Shown here: positions 25,499 through 34,648 of the stretch, piece after piece | Layout of the letters: each line of letters begins with the position of its first letter | Position numbering within the stretch: position 1 is the stretch's first letter | Position numbers and translations under genes: made by a program | The notes under the pieces: model-generated | Database searches by the model: none | Told to the model about the DNA's origin: nothing | The model's input: only the letters and a program-made list of their open reading frames with translations | NCBI RefSeq assembly: GCF_028128765.1 | Contig: NZ_LBJG01000083.1 | Coordinates: 34,602-98,601, forward strand | Direction: 5' to 3' | Source: Bradyrhizobium sp. CCBAU 51627 | GTDB lineage: Bacteria; Pseudomonadota; Alphaproteobacteria; Rhizobiales; Xanthobacteraceae | Length of the DNA: 64,000 bases

Positions 25499-26395
25499 AT
25501 GAGAATCCTGCTGACGGGCTCTGCAGGGCAGGTGGGCGGAGCGCTGCTTCCGCTGCTTCGCGAGCGGGCCGATGTCGTTGCGCCGTTGCGCGACCAGTTC
25601 GACCTGTCGCGGCCGGACCAGCTTGCAGACAAGCTTGAAACGATCAAGCCGGATCTGATCGTCAATCCCGCGGCTTATACCGCTGTCGATCGTGCCGAAG
25701 ACGAGCGAGAGCTCGCTTTTCGGATCAATGCGGAGTCCCCCAGAGCGATCGCCCAATGGGCCGCGCCGCGCGGCGTGCCGCTGGTGCATTTCTCGACAGA
25801 TTATGTTTTCGATGGCTCCGGCGATCGTGCCTGGCACGAGGACAGCACGCCGGCTCCGCTCTCGGTCTATGGTCAAAGCAAGCTCGCCGGCGATCTGGCC
25901 ATTGCCGAAGCCGGTGCCTTGCATGTGATCGCACGCACCTCATGGGTGTACGCTGCAACCGGTACGAATTTTCTCAAGACAATCGTGCGGCTGGCTGGAG
26001 AACGCGAGCAGTTGCGGATCGTTGTCGACCAGATCGGTGCGCCGACGACAGCGAATGCGATTTCACAAGCGGTGGTTGCAATGCTGCCATGGAGCGACGA
26101 CGGCCTCGGCAAGGCCTTCGAGCAGCGAAGCGGCGTTGTCAATCTCGTCTGCGCAGGCGAGACCAGCTGGCACGGCTTTGCGACTGCGATCGTCGCCGGG
26201 CTGCGGTCGCGGGGCGCGAAATTCGCCGTGAAGGAAATCGTTCCAATCCGCTCTGACGAATTTCCGGTCAAGGCGAAGCGGCCGTCCAATTCCCGCCTCG
26301 ATCTGAGGCGGCTGCGCGAGCGCTTCGGAATCACGCCGCCGAGCTGGCAGCAGGCGCTCGATCGCGAGCTGGATGCACTTCGGGCGACGATGTAA
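25499..26395 (+). CDS. rfbD: dTDP-4-dehydrorhamnose reductase
   Basis: A 298-residue short SDR. MRILLTGSAGQVGGAL is the NAD(P) loop, NPAAYTAVDRAEDE and HFSTDYVFDGSGD are RmlD signatures, and YGQSKLAGD carries the catalytic Tyr-Lys. It reduces the 4-keto group to give dTDP-L-rhamnose. Together with rfbA, rfbB and rfbC the whole pathway is present, so rhamnose is probably a component of the polysaccharide made by the locus. Confidence 0.95.
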   Translation: MRILLTGSAGQVGGALLPLLRERADVVAPLRDQFDLSRPDQLADKLETIKPDLIVNPAAYTAVDRAEDERELAFRINAESPRAIAQWAAPRGVPLVHFSTDYVFDGSGDRAWHEDSTPAPLSVYGQSKLAGDLAIAEAGALHVIARTSWVYAATGTNFLKTIVRLAGEREQLRIVVDQIGAPTTANAISQAVVAMLPWSDDGLGKAFEQRSGVVNLVCAGETSWHGFATAIVAGLRSRGAKFAVKEIVPIRSDEFPVKAKRPSNSRLDLRRLRERFGITPPSWQQALDRELDALRATM

Positions 26396-26505
26396 ACGCC
26401 GGTTCACAAGGCGGAATCGGAGCGCAACGTTTCGCGGCCTTTAACCTTTGTTAACCATCCAGGGCCCATTTTCCGGTCCTGGCGCCTCGAACCGGAAATG
26501 CACGC

Positions 26506-26928
26506 ATGTTTCAGCTCTTCTTGCGGGCCCGCACGCATAATTTCCTGAAAGACCGTTTCGGCGGAGAGCAGACATTCCGTGCCCGCTCGCCCGAACGCGA
26601 CGCGGAAACCGATCGAACGCGCATTGAAGCGATCATGGTCGCGGTCGAGAACGCGCTGAATGCCGCGGAGCGGGAACAATCCGGCCTGAACCGCCGGGTG
26701 GAAGACGTGCTGGCGCGCGCCGCCGTGACCATCGGCAACGGCGATGACGAATATCTCGAGCGCGAGGCGCTGGATAATCACCACCAGGATCTGTTCGACA
26801 AGGAAATCCTGAACGGCCAGCGCAGACTCAAGGAGCTCGGCGCCTCGATCGCCCATTTCAAGTTCCTGAAGGCGGCGATCCTCAGCCGATTCCCCGAATA
26901 CCGGCCGTCGGCGAGCCAGACCAACTGA
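26506..26928 (+). CDS. Conserved hypothetical helical protein
   Basis: A 140-residue, charge-rich, mostly helical protein with no signal peptide or membrane helix. Segments ETDRTRIEAIMVAVENALNAAEREQSG and HQDLFDKEILNGQRRLKELG suggest a coiled coil. It lies between rfbD and the convergent phosphoesterase gene and ends 9 bases before that gene's stop. The family is not recognised, and the link to polysaccharide synthesis is only positional. Confidence 0.6.
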   Translation: MFQLFLRARTHNFLKDRFGGEQTFRARSPERDAETDRTRIEAIMVAVENALNAAEREQSGLNRRVEDVLARAAVTIGNGDDEYLEREALDNHHQDLFDKEILNGQRRLKELGASIAHFKFLKAAILSRFPEYRPSASQTN

Positions 26929-26937
26929 GGCGCCTCG

Positions 26938-27672
26938 CTAGATCGCGAGCATGCTGTTGCCCTGAATCGACAGCAGCGTCAGGTTGCCGGTGGCATAGGC
27001 TCCGGTATCGATATTGGCGCGATTCTCGAGCAGCTCGGCCTGCCGCACCGGCGTATGGCCGTGCACGACGTATTTCCCGAAACGCTTCTTGCTCTGGAGA
27101 AATTCGTCCCTGATCCACAGCAGATCCTGCTCGCGCTGTTCGGACAGTGGGATGCCCGGACGAACGCCCGCATGCACGAAGAAAAAGTCGCCGCATGTGA
27201 ATGTAGGCCGCAATTGCCGCAGGAACGCGATATGCTGAGGCGGCATCGCAGACGTGAGCTCGCGCACGAGATCGGACTGTTCGTCCTTGCTGAGGTCCGG
27301 CGGCGCCGAGATTCCATAGGACATCAAGGTCTGGATGCCGCCGAACTGAAACCAGTCGGCGGTGCGCGAGGGATCGTCCAGCACCGAGCTGAAATAGGCC
27401 TCGTGATTGCCCTTGAGAAAGACCGTGTTGCGGTGGCGGCTGCGGCCGATCAGGAGATCCAGGGTACGACGCGAGTCCGGTCCGCGATCGATGTAGTCGC
27501 CGAGAAAGACCTCGATTGCGCGATACGGCCGGCTGTTCGCCATGTCGGCATCGATGACGGCGAACATCTGCTCGAGCAGATGCGCGCAGCCGTGAATGTC
27601 GCTGAGGGCGTAGATGCGCACGCCGTTCGGCAGCTTAGGCCGGGGCGAATTTTGAGTCGCGGTCATGACCAT
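26938..27672 (-). CDS. Serine/threonine-phosphatase-type metallophosphoesterase
   Basis: A 244-residue calcineurin-like phosphoesterase. The metal-binding motifs are all visible: YALSDIHGC, FLGDYIDRGPDS, FLKGNHEAYF, and late histidines in FFVHAGVRPG and VVHGHTPV. This arrangement matches the bacterial PPP protein phosphatases (lambda-phosphatase type). The start is the ATG of MVMTATQ; an ATG six bases downstream is possible. It could dephosphorylate proteins in this locus, for example the BY-kinase copolymerase, which is speculation. Confidence 0.85.
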   Translation of the reverse strand: MVMTATQNSPRPKLPNGVRIYALSDIHGCAHLLEQMFAVIDADMANSRPYRAIEVFLGDYIDRGPDSRRTLDLLIGRSRHRNTVFLKGNHEAYFSSVLDDPSRTADWFQFGGIQTLMSYGISAPPDLSKDEQSDLVRELTSAMPPQHIAFLRQLRPTFTCGDFFFVHAGVRPGIPLSEQREQDLLWIRDEFLQSKKRFGKYVVHGHTPVRQAELLENRANIDTGAYATGNLTLLSIQGNSMLAI

Positions 27673-27841
27673 GAGGTGCAACTCTTTCAGAGTGCTTCGC
27701 CCGGGATGTCAATATGCTATCGGCGAAATCGGGTCATCACGAGCCGCTTTTTTCCCCATTCATGCGATGTGGACGCTCGTTCGTGCGTCCGCTCGATCAA
27801 CCGTGGTTGTTGGACCTTGTTTCGACGCGCGCGGGCGTGGC

Positions 27842-28117
27842 TTAGCCGAAGCTGCCGTCGAATGATGGCGCGGCCGGTCCGCGACGGTTTGTCGCTCGCG
27901 CCCGCACCAGGAGCGCGCCGCAGAAATAGCCGAGCTGGAGCGCTGCCGAAAACACGAGGATCATGCCGAGAATGTGAGCTGATCCATGTCCTTGCCAGGC
28001 TGATACCAGCCCCAGCATCGTCGCACCGAGAACGATCGCCGGAGGCACGATAAAGATTCGGAAGCGGCCTCCCAGCAACGATCCGATCAGCAAAGCGAAA
28101 ACGATTACGGTACTCAC
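27842..28117 (-). CDS. Small three-helix membrane protein
   Basis: A 91-residue protein with three hydrophobic segments (STVIVFALLIGSLLGG, FIVPPAIVLGATMLGLVSAW, GMILVFSAALQLGYFCGAL) and a short basic Pro-rich tail. The GTG start at 28117 is preferred because GGGGAG lies 9 bases upstream; the longer TTG frame lacks this. It is divergent from the sugar-phosphate transferase gene. Function unknown. Confidence 0.6.
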   Translation of the reverse strand: MSTVIVFALLIGSLLGGRFRIFIVPPAIVLGATMLGLVSAWQGHGSAHILGMILVFSAALQLGYFCGALLVRARATNRRGPAAPSFDGSFG

Positions 28118-28460
28118 GGCACAGCTCCCCAAACGGCCATGAGTGTTAATGGGGCCGACCTAATGACGGCTTAAGCGACAGGGTTGAATATCCGTTCAAA
28201 TGCACGCGATGTGATGCGCCGGAATAGCGCGCATGGCGCGAAAGACGGCGGAGTGCTCGGCGAAATGTCAGCGCTGTGACAGTCGCTTGAGCACTCATGC
28301 GTCGAGGTGTTGCGTTGCAGAAAAATCGATTTGATTTTTTCACTGCAGTGCCGCAATGTTGCTTTGTTTAGTTAAGAGATTGCCCGCGACGCATCGCAAA
28401 TTCGAATCGACTGCTTGCAATGGTCCGATTGCGAGTGCGTGACGTGGCAGCGAGGTTCGG
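28118..28460. other. Divergent promoter region before the initiating transferase
   Basis: No gene is seen in these 343 bases. The part at 28310-28390 is AT-rich for the region and holds a 7-bp inverted repeat with a 5-base spacer (AAAAATC at 28321-28327, GATTTTT at 28333-28339). It probably contains the promoter of the polymer-initiating gene. Confidence 0.5.
28321..28339. promoter_or_regulatory. AT-rich inverted repeat upstream of the initiating transferase
   Basis: AAAAATC-N5-GATTTTT lies 122 bases before the ATG at 28461, in a local AT-rich patch. The position suits a regulator such as a Ros/MucR-type protein, whose sites are AT-rich, but no consensus can be confirmed here. Confidence 0.35.
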
Positions 28461-29885
28461 ATGGCTGTAGCAACTTATGGTTCGGAAAATTACTACTCGG
28501 CTGTATCGAACCGGCGCGGTGCTCTCCAACGACCACTTCAGATCGCTCTGATCGGAGGCGACTTCCTTGCCCTCCTGCTCAGCTATTTCGCGGCGAGCGG
28601 CCTGTACCGCCTGCTCGTCGCCGAGCAGGATTCGTCGGTGGGCGCGGGCCTCGTGGTTAGCGCCGTGTTCGTGACGATTGCGTACTTCCAAGGCGTCTAC
28701 GATCACCATCGTCTGCTGAATACGGTCTGGCAGCTCCGCAAGGCGCTTGCGATCTGGGTCGTCTCCTTAACAATTCTTGCGGTCGAGGCGTTCCTGCTCA
28801 AATCGTCGGCGGATCTGTCGCGTGGAACCACTCTGCTGTTTGCCGCGACCGGCGTTGTTGCTCTGGGCGGGCTCCGGGTGCTGTGGCGCACCGCCCTGAA
28901 CTCGAGCTATGCCAGAGGCCGTCTGGTTGACAGGAAAGTCGTTCTCCTCAGCCTCAAGCCGCTCGACTTCACGTCGAGCCGCTTCAAGGATCTGCGCAAG
29001 CATGGCTTCAACGTTGTCCGGCATTTCGTCCTCGACTCGTCCGAACACGGTGCAGGTTGGGATCACGAGATTCGCGATGTGGTGCGCCAGGGACGGGCTG
29101 CAGACGTGGAAGAATATCTGCTCGTCATCGACTGGGACGAAATGCCTTTGCTCCAGAAGCTGAGCCAGCACCTGCGCGTGGTCCCCCAGCCGATCCGCCT
29201 CCTGCCGGACTTCCCGATCGCCGATCTGGTCTCGCGTCCGTTCCAGCCCGTCAGCGGCACGGTTGCAATCGAGATCCAGCGCGCGCCGCTCACCGTGTTC
29301 GAGCGGGCGCAGAAGCGCTGCCTCGATATCGGTCTTGCCTCGTTCGCTCTGCTGCTGCTGGCGCCGCTGCTGGTGACGGCCGCGATCATGATCAAGCTGG
29401 ATTCCATCGGCAGCGTGATCTTCAAGCAGTCCCGGCGCGGCTTCAACGGCAAGCCGTTCCAGATCTGGAAGTTTCGATCCATGACGGTGGCGGAGAACGG
29501 CCATACCGTGACCCAGGCGACCAGGTCTGACGCTCGCGTCACCCGCGTCGGTCGCGTATTGCGGCGGACCAGCATCGACGAGTTGCCGCAGCTCTGGAAC
29601 GTCCTGCGCGGCGAGATGTCGCTGGTCGGACCACGTCCGCACGCGCTCGCGCATGACAATTATTACGACCAGCTCATCAGCAACTACGTGTATCGGCATC
29701 ACATGAAGCCGGGCCTGACCGGTTGGGCCCAGGTCAACGGTTTCCGTGGCGAGACGCCGACCATCGACCTGATGGAGAAGCGCGTCGAGTATGACGTCTG
29801 GTACGTCAGCAACTGGAGCATCTGGCTCGACATCAGGATCATCCTGAAGACCGCGCTGGCGCTGATTCACCAGGAAGCCTACTGA
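28461..29885 (+). CDS. Undecaprenyl-phosphate sugar-1-phosphate transferase (polymer initiation)
   Basis: A 474-residue polyprenyl glycosylphosphotransferase. Four N-terminal membrane helices (about 30-140) are followed by a CoA-binding-like domain, a fifth helix (ASFALLLLAPLLVTAAIM) and the catalytic domain with IFKQSRRGFNGKPFQIWKF, RTSIDELPQLWNVLRGEMS, LVGPRPHA and MKPGLTGWAQVNGFRGET. This is the WcaJ-like form, which usually loads glucose-1-phosphate on undecaprenyl phosphate. It starts repeat-unit synthesis on the inner membrane. The exact sugar is inferred from family. Confidence 0.92.
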   Translation: MAVATYGSENYYSAVSNRRGALQRPLQIALIGGDFLALLLSYFAASGLYRLLVAEQDSSVGAGLVVSAVFVTIAYFQGVYDHHRLLNTVWQLRKALAIWVVSLTILAVEAFLLKSSADLSRGTTLLFAATGVVALGGLRVLWRTALNSSYARGRLVDRKVVLLSLKPLDFTSSRFKDLRKHGFNVVRHFVLDSSEHGAGWDHEIRDVVRQGRAADVEEYLLVIDWDEMPLLQKLSQHLRVVPQPIRLLPDFPIADLVSRPFQPVSGTVAIEIQRAPLTVFERAQKRCLDIGLASFALLLLAPLLVTAAIMIKLDSIGSVIFKQSRRGFNGKPFQIWKFRSMTVAENGHTVTQATRSDARVTRVGRVLRRTSIDELPQLWNVLRGEMSLVGPRPHALAHDNYYDQLISNYVYRHHMKPGLTGWAQVNGFRGETPTIDLMEKRVEYDVWYVSNWSIWLDIRIILKTALALIHQEAY

Positions 29886-29963
29886 GCGGGCCGAAATCCG
29901 CCGCTCGCGCGGGCCGTCTAAGCGACCGAACGCCGGCGGCTGTGTCCGGTCATCAACGCACTC

Positions 29964-30749
29964 TTAATTGTCGAGCAGATAACGCGGCCGATCGTCCGGC
30001 GGATAGCACCGATGCTGGATCCGGCCGCCTGCAGCTCGAACGAGATACCAGAACGCCATCCTCTCCCGTTCCGATAGGTCACAGGTCACATCCAGCAGCC
30101 TGCTGCGGGCCGATGCCGGAGACTGGACGAAGAGGGCGGCCGCACTGCTGAACAGCCGGTCGTGGAACACGTCGTTGAAATCCTGGACCGCGCCGTCCGT
30201 CAGCTCCGGCGGCAGAGCCTGGAAGGCTCGGAAAGCGAGCGGCACGCGCATCAATTGCAGCCAGAGTTCGTGCGGCGCCAAGCGGTAGGATTGGGCCAGA
30301 AACGCGAGGGTTGTTGCTGTCATTCCCTCCTGGCGGGCGCCGGACCAGAATGCCCCCAACCATCCGAGCGACTCGGTTGGCGCGCACGCCAGCAGGATCC
30401 TGCTCATCCGCCGTACGGCACTGACATCCGCATCCGCCTGCACCAGATCGGTGCCGCGGACGGTCATGTCAGCGGCCGACAATTGCAGGACGAGTAGTTC
30501 CCGAAGAGCCTTGGGGTCGCACTGGCGCTGAGCCGCGGGCAGGTTCGCCTGGACGATCTGCCTCAGTAGCGAGGCGTCGTAGCTCTCGCCGGCGGCAATC
30601 TGCCTGGCCACGCGCGACACGCTGAGGTCGGTCAGATTGGGGAGAGCCGATGCCGCCCAGGCGAGAGCGGATGCGCCCAGCAGGAAGCTGGCGCCTCGCG
30701 CCAGCCAGTGCCAGGCGCGAGATGCGCTTTTTCTAGGCGCCCTCGACAT
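29964..30749 (-). CDS. Hypothetical protein coupled to the chain-length copolymerase
   Basis: A 261-residue protein with one N-terminal membrane helix (GASFLLGASALAWAASAL) after a basic start, then a helical region (SVSRVARQIAAGESYDASLL onward) that resembles irregular TPR-like repeats. It begins inside the last codons of the copolymerase gene (17-base overlap), so it is translationally coupled and probably works with it at the periplasmic face. No known family is recognised. Helical periplasmic proteins of this kind in EPS loci often assist export, which is inference. Confidence 0.65.
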   Translation of the reverse strand: MSRAPRKSASRAWHWLARGASFLLGASALAWAASALPNLTDLSVSRVARQIAAGESYDASLLRQIVQANLPAAQRQCDPKALRELLVLQLSAADMTVRGTDLVQADADVSAVRRMSRILLACAPTESLGWLGAFWSGARQEGMTATTLAFLAQSYRLAPHELWLQLMRVPLAFRAFQALPPELTDGAVQDFNDVFHDRLFSSAAALFVQSPASARSRLLDVTCDLSERERMAFWYLVRAAGGRIQHRCYPPDDRPRYLLDN

Positions 30750-32994
30750 AATAGGCGTTGTAGTGCGAGCCTTTATAACCCTCGATGCGCTTCAGCATCT
30801 TCGGGTTCGCACCGTTAAGCACGGCGCCCATCACCTTCTTCTGAATGCCTTCGGAGCTCGACATCGATTCCTGCAGGGCGGTCCGGGTCGTCCGACCCCA
30901 CTCGATGACGTAAATGAACGCGTCGATGAGATGGCTGATGGCCTTGGCATCGGTGACCGGCATCACCGGAGCCAGATCGATGACGATGTAATCGTACTCG
31001 TTTCGCAGCAACGACAGCAGATCGGCCATCGCCTTCGAGGCCATGATGTCGGCCGAGTTCACCATGCGCGAAACGGCGAACGAGGGCAGGAAATCCAGTC
31101 CGGTCTCGGCGCTCCGCCTGATGTGATGTCCGACCGACTGCGGGTCCTTGAGAGCCTCGATCAATCCGCTCTTGGCGGTCGCGTCGAGCTCCTTGGTCAG
31201 CGAACGCGTGTGGAGGTCGCCGTCGATCAGCAGCACGCGCTTTCCGGTGAACGCGGTCAGGTGCGCGAAGTTGGCTGAAACCGTGGTTTTCCCTTCCTTC
31301 GGAAGCGAGGACACGATGCCGATGACCTTCACCTCGCGGGACAGGCGGGCGAGATCGATCGAGACCTTGATGTTGCGCATGGTCTCGGCATAGCGCGAGA
31401 AGGGATGATCGATGACGTAGCGGGAAAGCTGGGCGCTTGCCTCGAGCTGCGCGCCATCAGGCGATCGCAGCGCGCGGATTCGCGGCGAGCCCATCGGCTT
31501 CGTGCCGATCGCCGGAAGCACCCCGAGACATTTGACGCCGATCTCGTCCTCGACTTCGCTCGAGGAGCGCAGCACGTCGCTCAGCATCTCCCGGGCAAAG
31601 GCGGCTCCCAGGCCGAAGCAAAGGCCGCCGAACAGGGCACCGATCAGGGAGAGTACCGTCTTGGGCGAGCTCTTGCGATCCGGCTTCACGGCCGTGCTGA
31701 TGATGCGGGCTTCGCTGATCGGGAAGCTCTGGTTCTGCATCGCCTGCTGCTGCTTCTCCAGGAAGTTGTTGTACAGGTTGCGGTAAGTGTCGGCCGCGCT
31801 CTCGAGATCGCGCAGCTTCACCTGCGCCTGGCCCGTGTTGCCCGCCTGGCTGACGAGATTCTTGAGGTTTTGCTCCAGCGACGTCTCGCGGCTCTTCGCG
31901 ATTTCGTAGTCGCTGCGATAGGCATCGCCAATCCGCTTGACTTCGTCCGCGATCGACTTGCGCAGCTCCTCCATCCGATTGGCGAGATTGATCGAGGCCT
32001 GATGGTTCTTTCCATACTTGGCCGACCAATCGGCATATTGCGCCGAAAGATCGAGATATTGCGCGCGCAGCCGTGTGATCACGGGATTGTTGAGCGCATC
32101 GGTAACCGTCGGCTGGGCAAGGTCCTTGTCGCTGATCCCGTCGATGCGATCCAATCGTGCCTTGGCCTCGGCGGTGGCCGCCCGCGCCTGCACGAGCTGG
32201 GTGTTCACGTCGGTGAGCTGCTGCTCGTTCATCAGACCGCGGCTGGTGCCGACGATGTTGTTCTGGCTCTTGAAGGTCTGCACGGCGCGGTCGCTGGCGG
32301 TCGCCTGCTCGCGCAGCTCGGCGCTGCGCTGCTGCAGCCATTCGCTGGCGCGCTTGGTGGATTGGTACTTCGCGTCGAGAGCGCCGACGATATAGGCATC
32401 CGCGATCTCGTTGGCGATCCGGGCCGCCTTGTCGGGGTCCCTTGAACGGAAGCTGGCCGACAGGACGTATGTCGACAGCAGGCGTTCGACCTTGAGGTTG
32501 TTCTCCACCGCGGCGACAGTGCCGCGTTCGATGCGTTCCTTCGACGCAGGTCCGTCCGATCCGAACAGGCCAATCACCTTTCCGATAATCGCGCCAAGCA
32601 GGCCAGGATCCGAACCGTTGAACTCGGGATCCTCCGTCAGGTTCATGCGACGGACGACGGACCGGATCAGATCGTCGGAGGTGATGATCTCGACCTGGCT
32701 GTCGACGAAGCCGGGGTCGATGAGCGCGTTGGATGCGTTGTTGTCCTTGTCGAGTACCTGCGTCTGGCGGGTATCCATCAGGATCCGCGTGTTCGCCGTG
32801 TACATCGGCGTCGCGGTCAGCAGATAGACCAGCACGATCGCCACGGCGGCGCCGACCACGGCTGCAATGACAGGCCACTGCCGGCGCAGAATCCCGATGA
32901 TGCGCTCGATGCTGAGCGTGGCGCCCGCCAACTCTAGAGCGGTCCGCTCCTGAACGTGAAAATGCTCTCTGGGCTGATACATCTGAATGTTCAT
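30733..32994 (-). CDS. Wzz/BY-kinase polysaccharide copolymerase (ExoP-like)
   Basis: A 753-residue polysaccharide co-polymerase. TM1 (about 40-62, IAAVVGAAVAIVLVYLL) precedes a long periplasmic coiled-coil region (about 65-430), TM2 (about 450) and a cytoplasmic tyrosine kinase. The kinase has Walker A SSLPKEGKTT (near residue 565), Walker A' VLLIDGDLH and Walker B DYIVIDLAP (near 670). The C-terminus YKGSHYNAYYVEGA supplies a Tyr cluster for autophosphorylation. It sets chain length together with the Wzy polymerase. It overlaps the downstream hypothetical gene. Confidence 0.93.
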   Translation of the reverse strand: MNIQMYQPREHFHVQERTALELAGATLSIERIIGILRRQWPVIAAVVGAAVAIVLVYLLTATPMYTANTRILMDTRQTQVLDKDNNASNALIDPGFVDSQVEIITSDDLIRSVVRRMNLTEDPEFNGSDPGLLGAIIGKVIGLFGSDGPASKERIERGTVAAVENNLKVERLLSTYVLSASFRSRDPDKAARIANEIADAYIVGALDAKYQSTKRASEWLQQRSAELREQATASDRAVQTFKSQNNIVGTSRGLMNEQQLTDVNTQLVQARAATAEAKARLDRIDGISDKDLAQPTVTDALNNPVITRLRAQYLDLSAQYADWSAKYGKNHQASINLANRMEELRKSIADEVKRIGDAYRSDYEIAKSRETSLEQNLKNLVSQAGNTGQAQVKLRDLESAADTYRNLYNNFLEKQQQAMQNQSFPISEARIISTAVKPDRKSSPKTVLSLIGALFGGLCFGLGAAFAREMLSDVLRSSSEVEDEIGVKCLGVLPAIGTKPMGSPRIRALRSPDGAQLEASAQLSRYVIDHPFSRYAETMRNIKVSIDLARLSREVKVIGIVSSLPKEGKTTVSANFAHLTAFTGKRVLLIDGDLHTRSLTKELDATAKSGLIEALKDPQSVGHHIRRSAETGLDFLPSFAVSRMVNSADIMASKAMADLLSLLRNEYDYIVIDLAPVMPVTDAKAISHLIDAFIYVIEWGRTTRTALQESMSSSEGIQKKVMGAVLNGANPKMLKRIEGYKGSHYNAYYVEGA

Positions 32995-33009
32995 CGACCT
33001 GACGTGAGA

Positions 33010-33627
33010 TTATTGGGGGAGTGGCGCGAGAGTGAACGGATCGCCGATTTCCGTACTCCATTCGCCAGTCATGAGGCTGTTCGCAGCGTCTGAGGGCTTC
33101 TTGGTTGGCGGCGTTTGCGCGCTTCCCGTTGTCTGGCCAGCCACCGAATTCGGATCGAATTCGACGGCCTCCAGCTCCGCAGAGTAACCAGAGCTCACCG
33201 CTGAATCCGCCAGCTTTTGTACAAACTGACTGATCTTCTGCGCATTTTCGGGCTTGCGGGGCACACAGACCAGCTGTGCTCGGCGCAGCGCCATGCCAAT
33301 CGCGGCGCGCTCGACGTTGGAAGACTCGCTGATGAGGTCGTGCACCGAAGGAAGGATGGATATATCGGTGACGATATAGGCGGCAAGGCGACCCGTGAGC
33401 TTGCTGCGGTCGTTGCGAACATCGCGCAGCAGCGACGCTGGCTCGAACTGGAAGGCTTGCAGGACAGTCACGGGGACCCGGTCCGATTGCTCGACGCATT
33501 GCGCCTCGCAGCGACCTGCCGCACACACCACAATCAGCAACGCCAAGCTGATCGCACCCAGGGCGCCCAGACTGCGACCGGCAAATCGTTGTCGTAGAGG
33601 CAGGGCCAAACCACTCATCACGTTCAT
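33010..33627 (-). CDS. Hypothetical exported protein upstream of the copolymerase
   Basis: A 205-residue protein with an N-terminal hydrophobic segment (GALGAISLALLIVVCAAGRCEAQ) that could be a signal peptide or an anchor, and a mature region with Cys in AQCVEQ and QLVCVP. The middle reads FEPASLLRDVRNDRSKLTGRL. A Pro/Thr-rich stretch (TGSAQTPPTKKPSD) lies near the end. It starts the copolymerase transcript (15 bases between genes). No family is recognised, but its place suggests a periplasmic helper of export. Confidence 0.6.
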   Translation of the reverse strand: MNVMSGLALPLRQRFAGRSLGALGAISLALLIVVCAAGRCEAQCVEQSDRVPVTVLQAFQFEPASLLRDVRNDRSKLTGRLAAYIVTDISILPSVHDLISESSNVERAAIGMALRRAQLVCVPRKPENAQKISQFVQKLADSAVSSGYSAELEAVEFDPNSVAGQTTGSAQTPPTKKPSDAANSLMTGEWSTEIGDPFTLAPLPQ

Positions 33628-33716
33628 TCAAACCGCCGCAAGGCTTCGCTCAAATCAGTGTCGCGCTTAACTATGTCAAATTCTTGTGCGGTGCAAAATA
33701 TAGTCTGAAACTGCAG

Positions 33717-33733
33717 AAATTCATAACGAATTT
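33717..33733. promoter_or_regulatory. AT-rich inverted repeat upstream of the copolymerase operon
   Basis: AAATTC-N5-GAATTT lies about 90 bases before the first gene of the minus-strand operon, inside an AT-rich patch between it and the terminator at 33773. It is a candidate operator for the copolymerase genes. Confidence 0.35.
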
Positions 33734-33772
33734 AGTACGGCGCGAGTGCCGCATTGTGCACAAACATAACGC

Positions 33773-33800
33773 AACGCCCGCGGCAAAAGCCGCGGGCGTT
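33773..33800 (-). terminator. Strong bidirectional-type terminator
   Basis: A perfect 12-bp stem (AACGCCCGCGGC with GCCGCGGGCGTT) closes an AAAA loop. It lies 50 bases beyond the stop of the minus-strand cysteine protease gene, so it ends that transcript and insulates the copolymerase operon. Confidence 0.8.
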
Positions 33801-33849
33801 GACCTAGGTTAAGCTTGCTCTGTGCGGTGAGGCGCTGCTGCTCAATTGA

Positions 33850-34488
33850 TCACAGCGAAGAACCCGCAGCCTGCGCAAAGCGCTTGTCGCGAAGCCGGCG
33901 TCCGTGATCGCCGATGTTCACCCAGAAGCGGGGATCGCTGCCTGACTGCATCGATATCCACTCATAGCCCAGCGAGTCCCAGGGGCGAACGCTCGAGGAC
34001 AGGTTGTCCAGAACGACGTCGCCATCCGAAAGCCGCGCAACCAACACGAGATGACCCTGTCCGCCGTCGATCCGCACAACTGCAAGGCGTAGGGCGGCCT
34101 GCGGCCATCCCGTCGCGATCAGTTGGTGCCGCTTGGTGACCGCATAGTCGTTGCAGTCGCCGGCCGCTGGAGCAACCGTCCAGTTTGCGGCGATCGGATC
34201 CGTCGGTTTGTGCATCGGTGCGATGGCTTGGTTGACCGACATGTTCACCTGCCGAAGCACCGCCATGGCAGCATCGGCAGGCGGCAGACTGCGTTCGTCG
34301 GCATCGGCGCGGCATTCCGCGGCGTTGTTCATGCAGAACTTGACGAAGTTCATCGGCGCGAGCGTGTTGTCGAATTCTTGGATGAACGACGCTTCGACCG
34401 GACGTTGTCCGGTATCCGACCCGGCTTTTGCCGTGGTGCTGGCGCACGCGATGACGGCTGCGAGCAACGGCGCGTACAACAGTTTCAT
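33850..34488 (-). CDS. Periplasmic transglutaminase-like cysteine protease (LapG-like)
   Basis: A 212-residue protein of the BTLCP family. It has a signal peptide (MKLLYAPLLAAVIACASTTAKA), then the papain-like triad: Cys in AAGDCNDYAVTKRHQL, His in GGQGHLVLVAR and Asp in DVVLDNLSS. The start at 34488 is chosen for the signal peptide. In Pseudomonas, LapG cleaves a large RTX adhesin at the cell surface under control of LapD. No LapD-like gene is seen here. A giant RTX-type protein lies 10 kb away and is a possible substrate, but no cleavage site was recognised. Confidence 0.85.
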   Translation of the reverse strand: MKLLYAPLLAAVIACASTTAKAGSDTGQRPVEASFIQEFDNTLAPMNFVKFCMNNAAECRADADERSLPPADAAMAVLRQVNMSVNQAIAPMHKPTDPIAANWTVAPAAGDCNDYAVTKRHQLIATGWPQAALRLAVVRIDGGQGHLVLVARLSDGDVVLDNLSSSVRPWDSLGYEWISMQSGSDPRFWVNIGDHGRRLRDKRFAQAAGSSL

Positions 34489-34583
34489 CTTATCCCCCGT
34501 TATCCGTCCTACTTGACGCAACAGGTCTCGCACAGAGATTTTAGGGCCGGGTTCCCCGAACCTCTAAAATTGAACGCAAATGC

Positions 34584-34607
34584 CCGGCCACGCTTTCACG
34601 CGGCCGG
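34584..34607 (-). terminator. Hairpin terminator downstream of the secreted protein gene
   Basis: CCGGCC and GGCCGG pair around an irregular 12-base centre, 42 bases past the stop of the minus-strand gene at 34649. On the minus strand the stem is followed by GCATTTGCG. The stem is short, but its position suits the end of that transcript. Confidence 0.5.
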
Positions 34608-34648
34608 CTCTGGTTAATTAATCCGCTTAGGTTGAATTCGTTCCCCGA

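Noticed and set aside
31457..33631. A 724-codon minus-strand frame overlapping the copolymerase gene
   Set aside because: It is a frame-shifted shadow of two real genes, rich in Arg, Gln, Gly and Ser, and has no domain.
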